DNA of 64,000 nt, from contig JAQFVV010000151.1 in assembly GCA_028023455.1 (NCBI GenBank), positions 1,476,097 to 1,540,096 of the forward strand. Direction: 5' to 3'. The notes below the pieces were generated by a model. That model was not told where the DNA came from. It did no database searches and saw only the letters and a list, made by a program, of their open reading frames with translations. The first letter of the stretch is position 1. Each line of letters begins with the position of its first letter. Shown one piece after another: positions 34,370 to 48,202 of this stretch. This DNA comes from Epiperipatus broadwayi (Eukaryota > Onychophora > Udeonychophora > Euonychophora > Peripatidae). Position numbers and translations under genes: made by a program.

Positions 34370-35700
34370 TCCAGGCTGAAGATCTTCCCAACTTTAACCC
34401 AGTTTCTCAGAATTCTAGCCTTTCGTCTTCACATCACTCCAGAACACTTCCTTATTTCATCTATATATCTCATACATGGCCTCTTTCTGTGTTTTTTTTT
34501 CAATCTCTTGGAATCCAGTTTAAGATTTCAACTTTCCAACCATTATCATCTCTTCTAGTAATATGTCCAGCCCAATTCCACTTCATCCTCTTAATTCTTT
34601 TAATGATATCAGTAATACATGTTTGTTCTCTCACCCATGTATTTTCTTTTTCATTCCTCCTTATTACTCCCAACATACACCTCTCCATATTTTGTTGACT
34701 GATATGTCTGTATTGCTCTTCTGTTAAGAGTCCAAGTCTCAGATCCATAAGTAAGAATTGATAAAACATATTTTTTTTAAAAAATTTTCCTTTTCAAATA
34801 CATAATCATATTTCCTTTTACTATTAAGTTATTTCTATCAAAAGCACTGATCTAAGTTTAATTCTATGATTAATTTCATCCATTATATTTTCATCTGCAT
34901 TAATAATGTGATCAAGATATATTTGTAATTGTAAACTTCTAATTCATCATTATTCATCTTAATTTTCTTCTTTTGAGAAAATCCATTGAACATTATCCTA
35001 GTCTTTTATATGAGAATTCTTCCATCATTTCTTGAAGTTCTGGAGCATTTTTTGCATAAACCATCATATCATCTGCAAAATTTATATGACTTAAATAATC
35101 TCCATTTACTTTTACTCCTTTCACTTCCCATTCTAATCCACAAAATACTTCTTGTAAAACTATGATAAAAAGTTTTGACGATATGGAGTCATCCTGTCAG
35201 GTATATCCTTCTTAATATAAATTAGTATCACTATATAACCTAAACATTGCTGATGCATTTTGATAATCCAGAATTCAATGTCTTTTCATAATCTATCGAT
35301 CCAAAGCATAATGACAACTCATATTCATTGGTCCTTTTTATAACTTCTCTCAGTACTTAAATGAGATCCACTGTGCTGAAATCCCTTTTAAATCCATCTT
35401 AGTCTTTTGGTGAATTAAAATCCAAAGTTTGCTGTAGATGAGTTATAATTACTTGGTAAAAATTTTGTAGAACTGACAAAAGACTGATATCCTTTAGACC
35501 ATCATTACCTGACACTTTTCCCTTCTTCATAGATTTAATTATATACCTCACTTCTTCATTTAAAATGCTTGCCAATTCAGATGATATAGTAATTGCAAGG
35601 AGTATATCCATTCCATTCATCAAGTCAGTTCTTTTTTGAATAGTAGTTCCATCATTGCTTCTTATTGCAGAAATATTTCCTATGAAAACCATGATGTTGT
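34370..35700 (-). mobile_element. RTE-type LINE, RT domain and C-terminus, degenerate
   Basis: Minus-strand reading, 5' to 3': NEEVRYIIKSMKKGKVSGND (about 35570), DGFKRDFSTVDLIQ-like block (35390), LCFGSIDYEKTLNS (motif A), LQEVFCGLEWEVKGVKVNG (35150), SHINFADDMMVYAKN (motif C, FADD, about 35080), then RCMLGVIRRNEKENTWVRE and WAGHITRRDDNGWKVEILNW (34680-34510). The order and C-terminal WAGH block fit the RTE clade. Several stops and shifts; not functional. Confidence 0.8.
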
Positions 35701-36039
35701 TTTACACTTTTGATATTTCTATTCTTTTCTGTAGCTTACCTTGTTAATTCACAATTATATTTTCTTTCTTATACTTTTTTGTACCATTTTACAAAACTCT
35801 AGCTATTCAATTCTTTTTAATAGATCATTTTTACATTTTTTCATATTCATTTCTTTTCTTTATATGTTGTCCAGCTATTGTTACTTAGAAGGTAAAAGTC
35901 ACAGGTTAAAATGGGTAGTTCGAATAAATGTCAAAATAATAATGTGTTATCACTGTGATATACAGCAGATTTCATTTCAATTCCATAGGGGGGGGGTTAT
36001 CATGTAGCTACAGATGCTGAATCCATGCTTACACATTAT

Positions 36040-36560
36040 CAGACTTTTAATTAAATTTTTTTAATTAAAGGACTTCAAGAATGTTCCATCTTTGACTAAA
36101 TGAGTGATATTATCACATATAGTCCTTAAATGAATGCTACATTAACATATACCTTCATCCAATCTGGCTCCACTCATTAGAAATTAATAAAATCAAGTTA
36201 AAATAGTGTGTCAATATGAAGCCTTGCCTAATTCCTTTGCCATGTAAAAACAATCTGTTTGATCTCATAAGTGTAATGAATTGTTTTCAGACATCCATTT
36301 CTTGAAAATGTTCTATAATTTCACATAGTCAAACAAATCAAAAACTTTCTCATAATCAGTAAAGCTGTTCCAGTCTTATTGTACATATTCTAATCTATTA
36401 ATTATACAATTTAACAATGATCTTGCTCGTTCCTTTACATTTTTCCCCAAAACCAATTTGAACAAATGGCAGTCATCTTTCAATATAATTACGTTCTCAA
36501 TTAATAATCAAACCTCGTGAATAATTTATCAAAAAAAGTTCCACTTTTCAGCCGTCCAAA
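36040..36560 (-). mobile_element. second LINE RT fragment (RTE/BovB-like)
   Basis: Minus-strand frames include FTDYEKVFDLFDYVKL (motif A) and LHGKGIRQGFILTHYFNL (motif B, usual GIRQG.ILSP). The arrangement resembles BovB-type RTs. Stops interrupt it. It is distinct in sequence from the 34.4-35.7 kb copy. Confidence 0.6.
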
Positions 36561-38054
<1,494 letters not shown>

Positions 38055-38197
38055 AAAAGCTTCTCTAATAATAGTCAAGCGTTGTTAGCCGAGAAGTCAA
38101 CGTAGTCGCCTTTCAAGCAAGTAGTTGGTTGCAGACGGTTGTGAGTTCGCCTCCCGGTCGATGCTATGACATATGAAAAAAAAAAGCTTCTCTAATA
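38055..38197 (+). mobile_element. SINE-G copy with 16-bp target duplication
   Basis: The element at 38071-38181 reads GTCAAGCGTTGTTAGCCGAG, GTCGCCTTTCAAGC, B-box GTGAGTTCGCCTCCCGGTCG, then ATGCTATGACATATG and A(10). It is flanked by perfect 16-bp repeats aaaagcttctctaata at 38055-38070 and 38182-38197. The intact duplications and tail suggest a fairly recent insertion. Confidence 0.9.
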
Positions 38198-38254
38198 GCC
38201 TTCATGGAGATATACTGATGGAGATGCATTTTTCTAACCGTACCCAACTTTCTA

Positions 38255-38400
38255 ACTAGATACCCGTTTACGAATTATTATTGGATAGTTTAGTGGATTG
38301 GATATGACGTGGGCTATCTAAAATTCTAAGCTTGATTAAATGTTTTTATCTAAAAAGCAGCTGATTTAGAAAAAAGTACAATATAGTAGTGTGAGACAAA
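38255..38400. other. possible SINE-D body remnant
   Basis: gatacccgtttacgaattat and tggatatgacgtgggctat loosely match the SINE-D body at 9.1 kb. Assignment is weak. Confidence 0.25.
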
Positions 38401-39200
38401 TAGAAAAAAGACATTCATTTTATCATGTATCTTGAGAAAGCACTTGATAGAGTGAATTGGATTACTTTATTGGAAATCTTAATGGCAAAAGGTATAAAGT
38501 GTAGAAATATGCTTATTACAAAGCTTCTATATAAGAAAGATATTTCTAAGATTAAAGGATTATTTAGAAATGGTAGAAATACACTAGTGTAAGATAGATA
38601 GAAAAAAGACCAGCTTTAGTGATGGATCTAAAAAGGCATTTGATATAGTGCATTGGGTTACTTTATTGGTAAATAATTATGGTGAATCACTAAATGAGAA
38701 TTGTTGTGAAATGAATAGCATAATTAGGGAGAAAGGAGGGGATGATTTCATTGTATCATATATGTTAATGATATGCCAGTAATCATAGATAATGAAAATA
38801 ATTTACCAAAATTTTACTGTTGACGAATATTAAAATAAAAATGAATGCAACTAAATGAATAAAAGAAGATGATCTGCTTGGTTTGGTATAGTGGTGTGGA
38901 TTTTGTCCAACTATATCACTTCTTGTAATCAAAATTCTTATGAACTTTCAAGAAGAGGTAAGGTAGATTAGTGATTTTAATACTTGAAAAGACAGATAAT
39001 TGATGTCAGAAATAATGATTAAAAAAATGAAAAAATAAGTTGTAAAAGAAATTTGATACAAATAGAATATAATCTTATAGAACTTTGAAATAGAATTTGT
39101 TAAATGTTTGTTTGAAGTGGAGCTTCATACAGAGCAGACTATGGATAGTGAAAAATGACTGGAAACATAAAAGATTCTGATATGGAGAAGAATGGATTAG
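38401..39200 (+). mobile_element. LINE fragment, plus strand
   Basis: YLEKALDRVNWITLLEILMA (about 38425, RT motif A of the DLEKAFDRVNW type) is followed by a partly duplicated motif-A region near 38610-38660. Further on come remnants of the C-terminal region (complement-free reading of WSFIQSRLW and GEEWIRC near 39115-39200, matching YGSETW and the RLEAFE.W block). Strongly degenerate. Confidence 0.55.
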
Positions 39201-39289
39201 ATGCATTTCAAGAGTATGGTAAAAAATATAGATATGCATAAATTTATTTGCTATAAACTATTAGGTCACTTCTTTCAAATCATATTAGT

Positions 39290-40520
39290 AACATTCATCA
39301 TCATTATTATTTCCCACCATTATCAATCCTCTGCAGGATGAAGATCTCTTTAAGTTCAATCCATCTTCTTCAATCTCTAGCCTCTTTTTTTTTTCACATC
39401 ATGCCAGCACATTTCCTTATTTCATCCATCCATCTCATGTGTGGTCTATTTCTAAGTCTTTTACAACCTATTGGAATCCAGATTAAAATTTCAACTATCC
39501 ATCAATTATCATCTCTTCTAGAAATATGTCCAGCCCAACTCAATCTCTTAATTCTTTCAATGATCTTAGTAATACCTGCTGTTCTCTCACCCATGTATTT
39601 CATTTTCAATCTCTTCTTATTACTCCTAACATACATCTCTCCATACTTCATTGAGTTGAACTGGTAACACACATTTATTAAAAACCTTCCTTTCCAAATA
39701 CATAAACATATTTCCTTTTAATATTAAGTTATTCCTACCAAAAGAACTCCAACCAAGTTTAATTCCATGATCAATTTCACCCATTGTTTCCATATATATA
39801 TATATATTAATAATCTGGTCAAGGTATTTGTATTAGTTAACTTGTTCCTAATTCATTGTAATCAATCTTCATTTTTTTTCTTTTAAGAAAATCCATTAAA
39901 CATGACTAAGATTTTTTATTATTTACCTTTAATTCTCCTTTCATCTGATAATTTTAGCAACATTTCCTGAAGTTCTAAATCATTATTTTCAAAAACAACT
40001 ACATTATCTGAAAAATCTAGATGACTTAAATAATTTCCATTTACTTTTATTCCATTAGCTTCCTATTTTAATCCACAAAATACTTCTTGCAAAACTGCTG
40101 TAAAAAGTTTCAGAGGTTGTGGAGTCATCTTGTAGTACACCCTTCCCAATGCTAATCTTTTTAATATCATTATGTAATCTAATTGTTACTGTAATAAATA
40201 ATTTACTTTGCCAATTGATCGTAATTGACATACATAGGTAAATTTAATAAAAATGTTCACGAGTAACGTTTAGCTTGGCGCTTGTCCGAAAGCGTTAAGC
40301 AAAACATTATTTGTGAAAAATTTTATTAACTTCACCTATATATGTTTAAAGCGTATTGTAATTGTTACTGAAGCATTTTTATAAATATTCTTCACAATAT
40401 GACAATATCCTGGATCTATCCCTTGACTATCCAATGCTTTAATCATTGAAGAAATGCTTATAGAATCAAATGCCTTTTCATAACCTACATTATCAACACT
40501 AATGTTTCTTCATTAAAGTT
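39290..40520 (-). mobile_element. RTE-type LINE, minus strand, carrying a 179-bp insertion
   Basis: Minus strand, 5' to 3': YEKAFDSISISSMIKALDSQ and GIDPGYCHIVKNIYKNA (40500-40380), an inserted block (40192-40370), GIKVNGNYLSHLDFSDNVVV (about 40050, FADD decayed to FSDN), and the RTE C-terminal block (39640-39420). The 3' tail is the complement of cattcatcatcattatt near 39292. Inactive. Confidence 0.75.
40180..40370. mobile_element. small palindromic insertion with 12-bp target duplication
   Basis: taattgttactg occurs at 40180-40191 and again at 40359-40370, and the sequence between splits the RTE reading. The inserted part contains an inverted repeat (acataggtaaatttaataaa against the complement of ttttattaacttcacctata) and a central CG-containing palindrome (cgtttagcttggcgcttg, ccgaaagcgttaagc). 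Confidence 0.65.
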
Positions 40521-41317
40521 TATGATCTATCTAGAAATAACGAGATGCTAGAATAAATGGTATTAGGAAAGTTAATAGCAATGCAAACAATCTTCTGTGA
40601 CAATCAAGTACTAATGTTTGATTATAGTAATCTATTGTCAGACAGATAATATAACAAATACATACATAATGCAAGAATAGAAAGATTTAATAATTTATAG
40701 ATAAACAAATATTTTACTTTTTCAAATTCCTGTGAGAGGTAGAAAAATTGTTTGATGATTAAAAAAACAAGACAGCTATAAGTGCTTCAAGAATTAGAAT
40801 ATAAAGATAAACAACTTGGAAAAGATGGCATTAGATGGGAACTTGTCTTTTTAATAGGTAACTCGTCAGGATAAAATATTTATAACGAATCTGCAAACTA
40901 TGTTATATTAAATTACACTACTTCAGTTATATGCTAACCAAAATGAAATGTGAATAAACAAAAACAAAAATGGTAAACAAACAAATAATAACACTTAAAT
41001 TTAAAAACTCATTAAATTTTATGAATCTACATGGCAGCCATTTTTTCTCTCAGTAAATTTAATAGTTCTCAGATTTCAAATATGAAGTTATTAAATCACA
41101 TTTTTTTTCATAATTAAAATGCAGTTCAATACCATATTTAAAAAGTGTCTGTACAGAATTTTTTCTTAACATTTTTTTTTCCCAAAAAGTTTTTAATGGT
41201 GTACATAGTACGTATCATATCTATAGTAAAATATATCGTGGAACAATGAGCAGTAAATCCGAAAAAAGTTGTAAAAACTTTCATTAAATGAGAAAAATAT
41301 ATATTGATTTAATAAGG
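40521..41317. other. non-coding, nothing recognised
   Basis: AT-rich, no domain or repeat identified. Confidence 0.35.
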
Positions 41318-41585
41318 AAAAGTAAGAAATTGGCTGTACGTTTCTAAAAAAATGAGTCATCAATCAGAGAAATTATAAAAATAAACGATTCATGTCACTG
41401 TCATTTGTGCCCCAAAAGCAGCTAAAGTTGTAACTAAAGTAAGAGATAATTTTCTGGCTAAAATGGAAAAAGCCTTAAATCTCTAGTTAAAATATGAATC
41501 CTAAGAACATTTTGATTGGCAGTCTTATACTGCATTAGAAAGCCTTAAGTTCTCTATGAAGAATTTAGCCGAGAATCCAGATCAC
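41318..41585 (+). pseudogene. pogo/Tigger-type transposase fossil
   Basis: Plus-strand frames, one shift apart, read KKLAVRF, a stop, then KNESSIREIIKIN (helix-turn-helix region) and APKAAKVVTKVRDNFLAKME followed by KALNL, a stop and LKYES, then a decayed DG..LREKAL-like block (ALESLKFSMKNL). The KVRDK.L.KMEKALNLWLED pattern is typical of Tigger/Jerky-type transposases of the pogo group. These proteins bind the element ends and cut and paste DNA. Only the N-terminal DNA-binding part remains; no DDE domain was found downstream. Confidence 0.7.
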
Positions 41586-42403
41586 ACAATTCCAAACTAT
41601 TCTCTGCAAATAGAGAATGGTTGTATAGATTCAAAACTTTTAGTCTTAGAAATATTATAATAATTATTAGTGACACTGCATCTGCTGATAACAAAGATGT
41701 CACTATATTTTCATTAGAATTTTAAAAATTACTGAAGCAACAATATGGTCGGTTCAGGTATTTAATTGTCATAAAACAATATGGAGAATAATTCAACACA
41801 CAGTACTGTAAATATAAATGTAAATGTGCTTTCATAATTTGTTATTAATAAAATTATTTTCTAATAATTTTGTTTTATAATATATTCTTAATTTATATAT
41901 GTATATTATAGACATAAAGAATCTAATATATATATGCATGCTGAAAAATGTACTGCATATTTATAATAAATAAACTTACTCTTATAATCAAGGCTCATCA
42001 ACAAAATGTATATGCCACATATGTTGTACTCAAAGGGAGCTTAGAACAAAATATACCATTACTGTACTTATTTTTGTAATTTTTAAAACTGCATGACTCT
42101 GGGTAAAAGAGCATACCCAAAGTATCAATAAATATTAAGAAATGAAAGATCCTACAGATACTTTCGGTGTGCTTTTTCATGATGTAAAGGGCTCGGTAAA
42201 GTTTATTATGTATTTCTGAATATTACAGTTTGAGATTAAATTGTAACAAAATGATAATAGTCTAATAATAATACTCTCTTGGCTAGTTATTCAACTTGCT
42301 TTCAGGCAGAGAATATAACATAAATATATTAAATAACCTCCACACTAGCACACATTCCTTTAAAATCATATCAATAAAAAGATACAATAAAAGACCCTCC
42401 CCC
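41586..42403. other. non-coding, nothing recognised
   Basis: No host exon seen. Short open frames on the minus strand (41998-42180) are unassigned. Confidence 0.35.
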
Positions 42404-42446
42404 TGGATGCATTTCACGCTGAACCAGCACACATCAGTTAGTCTGT
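42404..42446 (-). mobile_element. hammerhead-SINE fragment
   Basis: The minus strand reads CTAA, CTGATGT, GTGCTGGTTCAGCGT, GAAATGCA. It is the ribozyme part of the 50.9 kb family with the last core A changed to T and the 3' helix I strand lost, so it is not expected to cleave. Confidence 0.6.
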
Positions 42447-42544
42447 GTGTGTTAGTTTGGTAATTAAAAAATCAGCTATATTAATCTTTAACTGACATTT
42501 AGATGTGACAATCATTACTGTATTTATGTGAAGTGGTGGGGTCA

Positions 42545-42663
42545 AAGTTGTGGGTATTACTGGAGAGTTCATAAGAGGTTCAAGTTCGAGTAATGATGAA
42601 GCAACAGAGCCTTTGAGCTCCGGAATCTATCACTCTGACACTGTACCAAATCACACAAAGTAA
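42545..42663 (-). mobile_element. SINE-T copy
   Basis: The minus strand reads GTGTGATTTGGTACAGTGTC, GATTCCGGAGCTCAAAGG, TACTCGAACTTGAACCTC, TTATGAACTCTCCAGTAAT, in the SINE-T order. Confidence 0.65.
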
Positions 42664-43801
42664 TGAAAATATTGCACAAAATAAAGAGAAACTATTTGTT
42701 ACACTTTTTTTTTAAAAAAAGTTATGTGAATACATATATATTAGTTGTCTGTAGAAAGGCAGATTTTATGACTCCGAAAAGTCATTTAGTAAAAAGAGTT
42801 GTGAACATCAATAATAATTTGACACTGCAATACCCCAAGCTTTAACATTAATTTTTAATATAAAGTAATCATTACAAAACAATGCGTGGAAATAAATCAC
42901 GTGAACAAACACTAGAGGGGAGAAATTGGCAATTTCCTCAGTAGATCTCGTTTCACCTATCTGTCTAAATAAATTTTCGTTGATTTATTTCATAATCATC
43001 TTTTTTTTTTATCCAGTTCCACTTACATAAATTTACTCTTTAACGAGCAATACTTTTAATATGAGGTATTGGGTTACTTACTCGGGCCAAATCACGTGAT
43101 AAATATTGTTAACATTAATTTCCTTTTTTCTTTTGGAATTAAATCAAAATTAATACAAGAACGGAAAGAATTAATAAATTTCAATTCACTTATTCAAACT
43201 TTCCTAAAAATAATTTACAATTATGACGGCATTATACTTAATATAACATTCATATTACAAGTTAGGTCAACTTATAGGTAAAAATAGTATTATTGTATTG
43301 TGAACGCACGAAACAAATAATCCATGGTATATGCCCGTTGCACATAATGAATAAATCATTATATATTCGTTTTTATGAAAGCAATTACTTTTTGTTTTGT
43401 TTTTTAACTGTTTGATTGCATAGTATTTGCCAATGAACTTTTTTGAATCGTAAAACTTACTATCTTAGGCAATCATGTACAGACATTTAAAAATAGAAAT
43501 ACAAAGAAACGGAAACATTTCTTCCACCTTAAACTATTCTTTAAAAATATTTTAATTACTATCTCACAAAACTAACAATTAAGTCTATTTTTAAAAAAAA
43601 ATAAATAAAAGAATGATAAAAAGCGACTGACGATGTTAAAGGTCAGCTTAAAAGCGACTGGAATTAATCATGCGTATATCATCTGCCAAAAAATAGTGTG
43701 GGCGTAACTAATAGCCGGGAGTAGAAGACAACATTTCTTTATGAAAATTGTATATTTACAAGAAATGCCACAATACAATATGCGTGTGTGTAAACATTAA
43801 A
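42664..43801. other. non-coding, nothing recognised
   Basis: A slightly less AT-rich stretch at 43610-43740 contains aaaagcgactg twice (43619 and 43650), but no exon or family was recognised. Confidence 0.35.
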
Positions 43802-44100
43802 TTTTGAAAAGATAGTAGCAAACCCGCCTGTCACGTCAAAAACGTGAGTTCGAACCCAGGTAAAACTTACGACTTTTTTTTTAAAATTGCAATCATGTTC
43901 AGAATTTTACTTTCAGGTAGTCAACCTACAGTCAATCCGGATAATCATGTAATATTAGTCAGTAAATGAATATTTAGAATGGAAAATCAATCCAACCTGC
44001 ACCATTCATTAATGAATGGGTCTAGTGAATCCCCTTCTTCAATGTTCTGATAAGAGAAGATGGCTACTGCAGAGGTCTTTGCCAAGCAGTAAGCTATTTA
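43802..44100 (+). mobile_element. SINE-D copy with tRNA-Asp-like head
   Basis: The head at 43802-43869 contains GATAGTAGCA, CCCGCCTGTCACG (anticodon loop with GTC) and a perfect B-box GAGTTCGAACCC, resembling tRNA-Asp, but the acceptor stem does not pair. The body (tttactttcaggtagtcaac, tagtcagtaaatgaatat, gctactgcagagg) recurs at 49.1-49.3 kb and in part at 9.1 kb. Confidence 0.65.
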
Positions 44101-44109
44101 AAAGATGTA

Positions 44110-44460
44110 TTATCTTCATTATCATTTTCAATCATTATTGAGATACTGCAACATAAAGATCTCTCCAAAGAAAATCCAGTTTCTCTGATCCCTAGCCTCC
44201 TCAACATACAAGCAAACTTCATTATTCCCTCCACCTATCTCACATGTGGTCTCTTTCTGGATCTTTTACAAATTCTTGGGATCCAAGTTTAAGACTTCAA
44301 CTGTCCACCTATTATTATCTCTTCTAGTAATATGTGTATCCCAGCTCTGCTTTAGATCCTTAACTCTTTCAAGGATGTCAATGATAGCTGTTTGTTCTCT
44401 CACTATATGTATTACATTTCTATCTATATTTTAAAGTTGAATCGTTCTACTATCTATATT
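44110..44460 (-). mobile_element. RTE-type LINE 3' fragment
   Basis: The complements of cctagcctcctcaacatac, cacctatctcacatgtggtc, tctttctggatctttt and tattatctcttctagtaat match the C-terminal/3' region of the RTE family. Confidence 0.7.
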
Positions 44461-44599
44461 TTAAATGTTGTGCTAAAAAGTAAATTGCACATAATACTCA
44501 ATAGTGATACCAACTTGGTAGATTATAATACATACTGAGTAATAATACAATAAATTATTTGGAGACAGTAAAGTTTATAATCTTCAACTGCTTCTATAT

Positions 44600-44782
44600 A
44601 TATATCATACCATTTATAACTTTCTTAAAACATTCTCAATACTATTTTTTGTCTCAAAACTTTATTCTTACAGTTTTGACTGTCCTGCGATCATTATCAG
44701 AACAAAGTTTAAGAATAAAGTTTTGATACAAAAAATAATATTGTTAAAGTGTTTAAGAAAGTTATAAATGATATGATATTTA
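44600..44782. repeat. PLE-3-type terminal sequence as an inverted repeat with hammerhead-like motif in the loop
   Basis: Arms 44600-44676 and 44708-44782 are inverted copies (atttataactttcttaaa, actattttttgt, caaaactttattctta). The loop, read on the minus strand, has CTGATAA, GACAGTC and AAAACTGTAAG, a decayed version of the motif at 61.11-61.14 kb. The arm matches the flank of PLE-3, so this is a detached PLE end. Confidence 0.65.
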
Positions 44783-46899
44783 AAAATAGAAATCAATACA
44801 TAAGAAAAGGAAGAAGAAGAAAATTATATATATATAATATATTTATGATCTAACAGAAAAAATAACAACAAGGAAAAGTTGATATATATCAAAATGTATC
44901 ACAATTCTCTCTGGTCAATCCATAATATTTAAACAAAAATTATTTCTATATTATGCTATTCATGGACTTTCAAAAAAATGGCTAATCTAATCAAACATAA
45001 TTGAGGATCTATACCTGAGGATAGCTCCAAATTATTTATGACTCTATATTCAAATAGATAGATAGATTCAAAGTCTTTCTATGGACAAAACTCAATCCAA
45101 TATGGTTCTCACTCTCATCGTTTATACCATTTGATTAATAAAATAGATAAACTTAGGTTTTTATATTTTGTAACCTAAATGTAATTTCTAATTTTATTTA
45201 TTTATTAACTATATAGTTATTTGTTTAAGATATCATGAGTTATTGGGCAAATACACAAGATCTATTCAAATAACCAAACCATCTACCCTATTTTGGTTAT
45301 GTACATTAGAAGTCTAATGCTACTGAAGGTTACATCTGGTGGTAATTTAGCTGCAGGCAGAACTTTCCAAAACAAGTAAACATAAGCAGCGAATATAGAC
45401 AAAATCTGTACACAACTATTCCGGATGGGCCATAGACCATGCATGATGTTATTTACTACAATATTAACTAAAATGCCAATACAGAATATTTATGAGACAT
45501 GATTATGCATGAGAACTAAAGCCTATCAAGACGTAAGAGAATAATTTCTGGATGTAAAGAAGTATAATAATTATTTTAAAATGCATTCGTGCGTATTTTG
45601 AACATATATTGCTGGTTAGCATTTTAAAAAAATTGGTCTTTTTTTTTTTTCAATGTAATGAATTAAAATCAATTTTTAATTTAAATTTTTTTGCATGTCT
45701 ATAGTGAAAAATAATAGCAAAACTGGAGATAAAGATTAATTGTACATTATGGTCCCCTGAAATAAAACTACAGTGAATATAAATGAATGACTTTGCAATA
45801 AATATAAATTCTATAAAAAAAAAAAAAATCCATTAATAACTAATAGATAAGCAATTACAGTTATATTAAAGATTAAAAACAAAAAAGTACTTTAAAAAGC
45901 ATTTAACTAAAGACCCCTCTATATTATTTCTAATTATTGCAGGTCCATAAATAGCTAACTTATTTATGATGGGGGCAAATGTTATAAATTTAAAATTATA
46001 AAAATTATACCTTGTGGAATTCATGGAAAAAATTTGTACTTCATTTCACATGCTATCTATGACAGTTCCTTCATTATTAAATTCTCCCTGTGTGGTAGTA
46101 TTTTAATGTTTTTAAAAAATGGATTGATAGTTCTCGACAATGTGTGTAAAACTGACCATGTGAAAAGCATGATTCTGCTAGGCAAAAGCCTGAGATATAA
46201 AGTAGCTGTTATTCCAGTCTATGCAATATGTAATATTTTTTTAATTAATTAGATCAATTTTTTGAATTAACATAAGATACAAAAAATATCTTCTGCTTCC
46301 ATAGTGGTCATCCTACAAAAGCATTTCCATGAACTTCTACATAAAAGCATTTATAGCTAAAAGTTGATTTTATTTCAGAGCATACCCCTAAAGTTGATAT
46401 TTCAGAGCATGCCTAGAGGTTGATGGAGAAATTAGTGTAAACAGAATACAGATGATAGTATGTACATCTTTGATATTTTCAAATAAAGCAAATTTTTTAA
46501 ATCTTTACATAAAATAAAACACAATCCTTTTATTCTGATTTGCAGTTAGTGGGAAAAAGATTTCGTGAAATAAATCTAGTAAGCCTTGTATTGTCAAAAT
46601 GTACAATTCACAAATAGACCTTTATTGAACATCTAATACAATCAACTATGTAAGTAATACATTACAGAACTATATTTTATAATATTATGAATGAGATCAA
46701 TTAAAACCCTCAATTAACTCACTATCTTCAACTGGCACATTTTGAAATAAACTAAAAGACTCAAATCTATTCTATTTGGGCATAGCACAGCTGATGAAAG
46801 AGATATATGAAATCAGCCCTATAAGTTTTGAATTGTAATTGTTCACAATTCAGAAGTTGATTATCTTATATCTTATTTAAGTAGAGGTCGCTTAAGTGC
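44783..46899. other. non-coding, nothing recognised
   Basis: AT-rich. The plus-strand frame at 46034-46252 is unassigned. A short direct repeat containing tttcagagca occurs at about 46375 and 46401. Confidence 0.35.
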
Positions 46900-47370
46900 T
46901 ATCAGTTATACTGTTTAAAGCTTGAACAGGATCTTTGGCAACAAGGGAATAAACATATAAATGGAAAAATGTGGGTGATTTATACCGCATGTTATGTATG
47001 GAAGACATAGAAAATATTAGGCATCTGTTAATTGAATGTAAATGCTTGCAAATAGAAAGGGCACAAATAATGAAATTTATGGGAAAATAAATATAAACAA
47101 AGGAATTATATAGAAGATGGGTTCTTGGTTTTTATGGGTTTGGGGAAAAAGATAAGGGGGATTTAGATATAAAGGTCATGGGGTTGACAAAGATTATGTT
47201 GTGGAAATGGAATGGAGCAGGATAGAGAAAAATATGAAAAAACTTAGGATGGGGAATAAAAAGATAAAGTAGCTAACAGGTTTCTCTTGGCATTGTAGCT
47301 GGGAGATTCATGATGCCAATAAAGGAGAAGTCACAATGCATCTCATCTAATCTCAATTCCTATTGAGTTT
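46900..47370 (+). mobile_element. LINE C-terminal fragment with zinc-knuckle
   Basis: The frame from about 46969 reads VGDLYRMLCMEDIENIRHLL then IECKCLQIERAQIMKF and a stop. The C....E.I.HLLIEC pattern followed by ..ER is the CCHC-type end of many non-LTR retrotransposon proteins. Downstream pieces (LGFYGFGEK, IMLWKWNGAG) fit the terminal region. Family not determined. Confidence 0.6.
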
Positions 47371-47397
47371 ACTAGAGACCAGTTCAGTACTCAGAAT

Positions 47398-47490
47398 TAA
47401 CTCTGTTGGTTTCAGTGCAGTGGTGTAGAGAATTAGACAGAGTTTAACGATCTCTAGGTCGATTCTTAGCTAAATAGTCAATTAAATAAG
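47398..47490 (+). mobile_element. SINE-T copy, degenerate
   Basis: GGTTTCAGTGCAGTGGTGTA, then GATCTCTAGGTCGATTC and a following AAATAGTCAATTAAAT correspond to SINE-T. Confidence 0.5.
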
Positions 47491-48200
47491 ACTATAGTGC
47501 TCAATTTACCATCTATGTTTGAAGTCATCTGATTTGTAAACCAATGTGGTCTCAATCATAAATATCAACATTACGACTTGTTTATTCAAATATGCTCTTG
47601 CAGTGACTATTTATCATAAATACCTTAAAAGTCTGTGATTTAGTATATTTCTACACTTTTATTTAAATTACTGTTTCTTTGTCTATCTGTCTGTCCGAAA
47701 AACTTTGTAAATTAATTTCATCAGCTTCTCCATTTCTGATCTAGTTAAAACTTTACATATGTTTACATTCTCGGTAGCAATACATTTTTTTAAGAATTTG
47801 CAAACAATTTTAGAAAAATCATAGTGAAAAATGTTAATTTTATATGAGATATAATACTCTTTACAGTATTGCTATCTAGAAGCATTAAAGTGAATCTAAA
47901 CTTTCTTACCAAACTAAAAAGTAGAAAATAAAATATATATAAATACACACCATAAATGCACTAAAAAAAAACAAATTTTCTTCAGTTTTCAACACAATGC
48001 GCAGTGCTCATATTTAGAAATATTTTTTAGAATCGATGTACATGAGTACCATATACTTTAATTATAATATCAAGAATACTTCTGAAAACTGGAAAAAAAA
48101 ATTTTTTTTTATTTTTTAATATATTTATTTATATGAAGAAAAGTATTTTTTTTTTATTTTGTATTTTTTTTAATTTCAAAGATTGGTTGTAACAACAAAT
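47491..48200. other. non-coding, nothing recognised
   Basis: AT-rich with long A and T runs. Confidence 0.35.
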
Positions 48201-48202
48201 CT

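Noticed and set aside
43802-43869. A tRNA-Asp gene.
   Set aside because: B-box and anticodon loop are good but the acceptor and D stems do not pair, and the SINE-D body follows directly.
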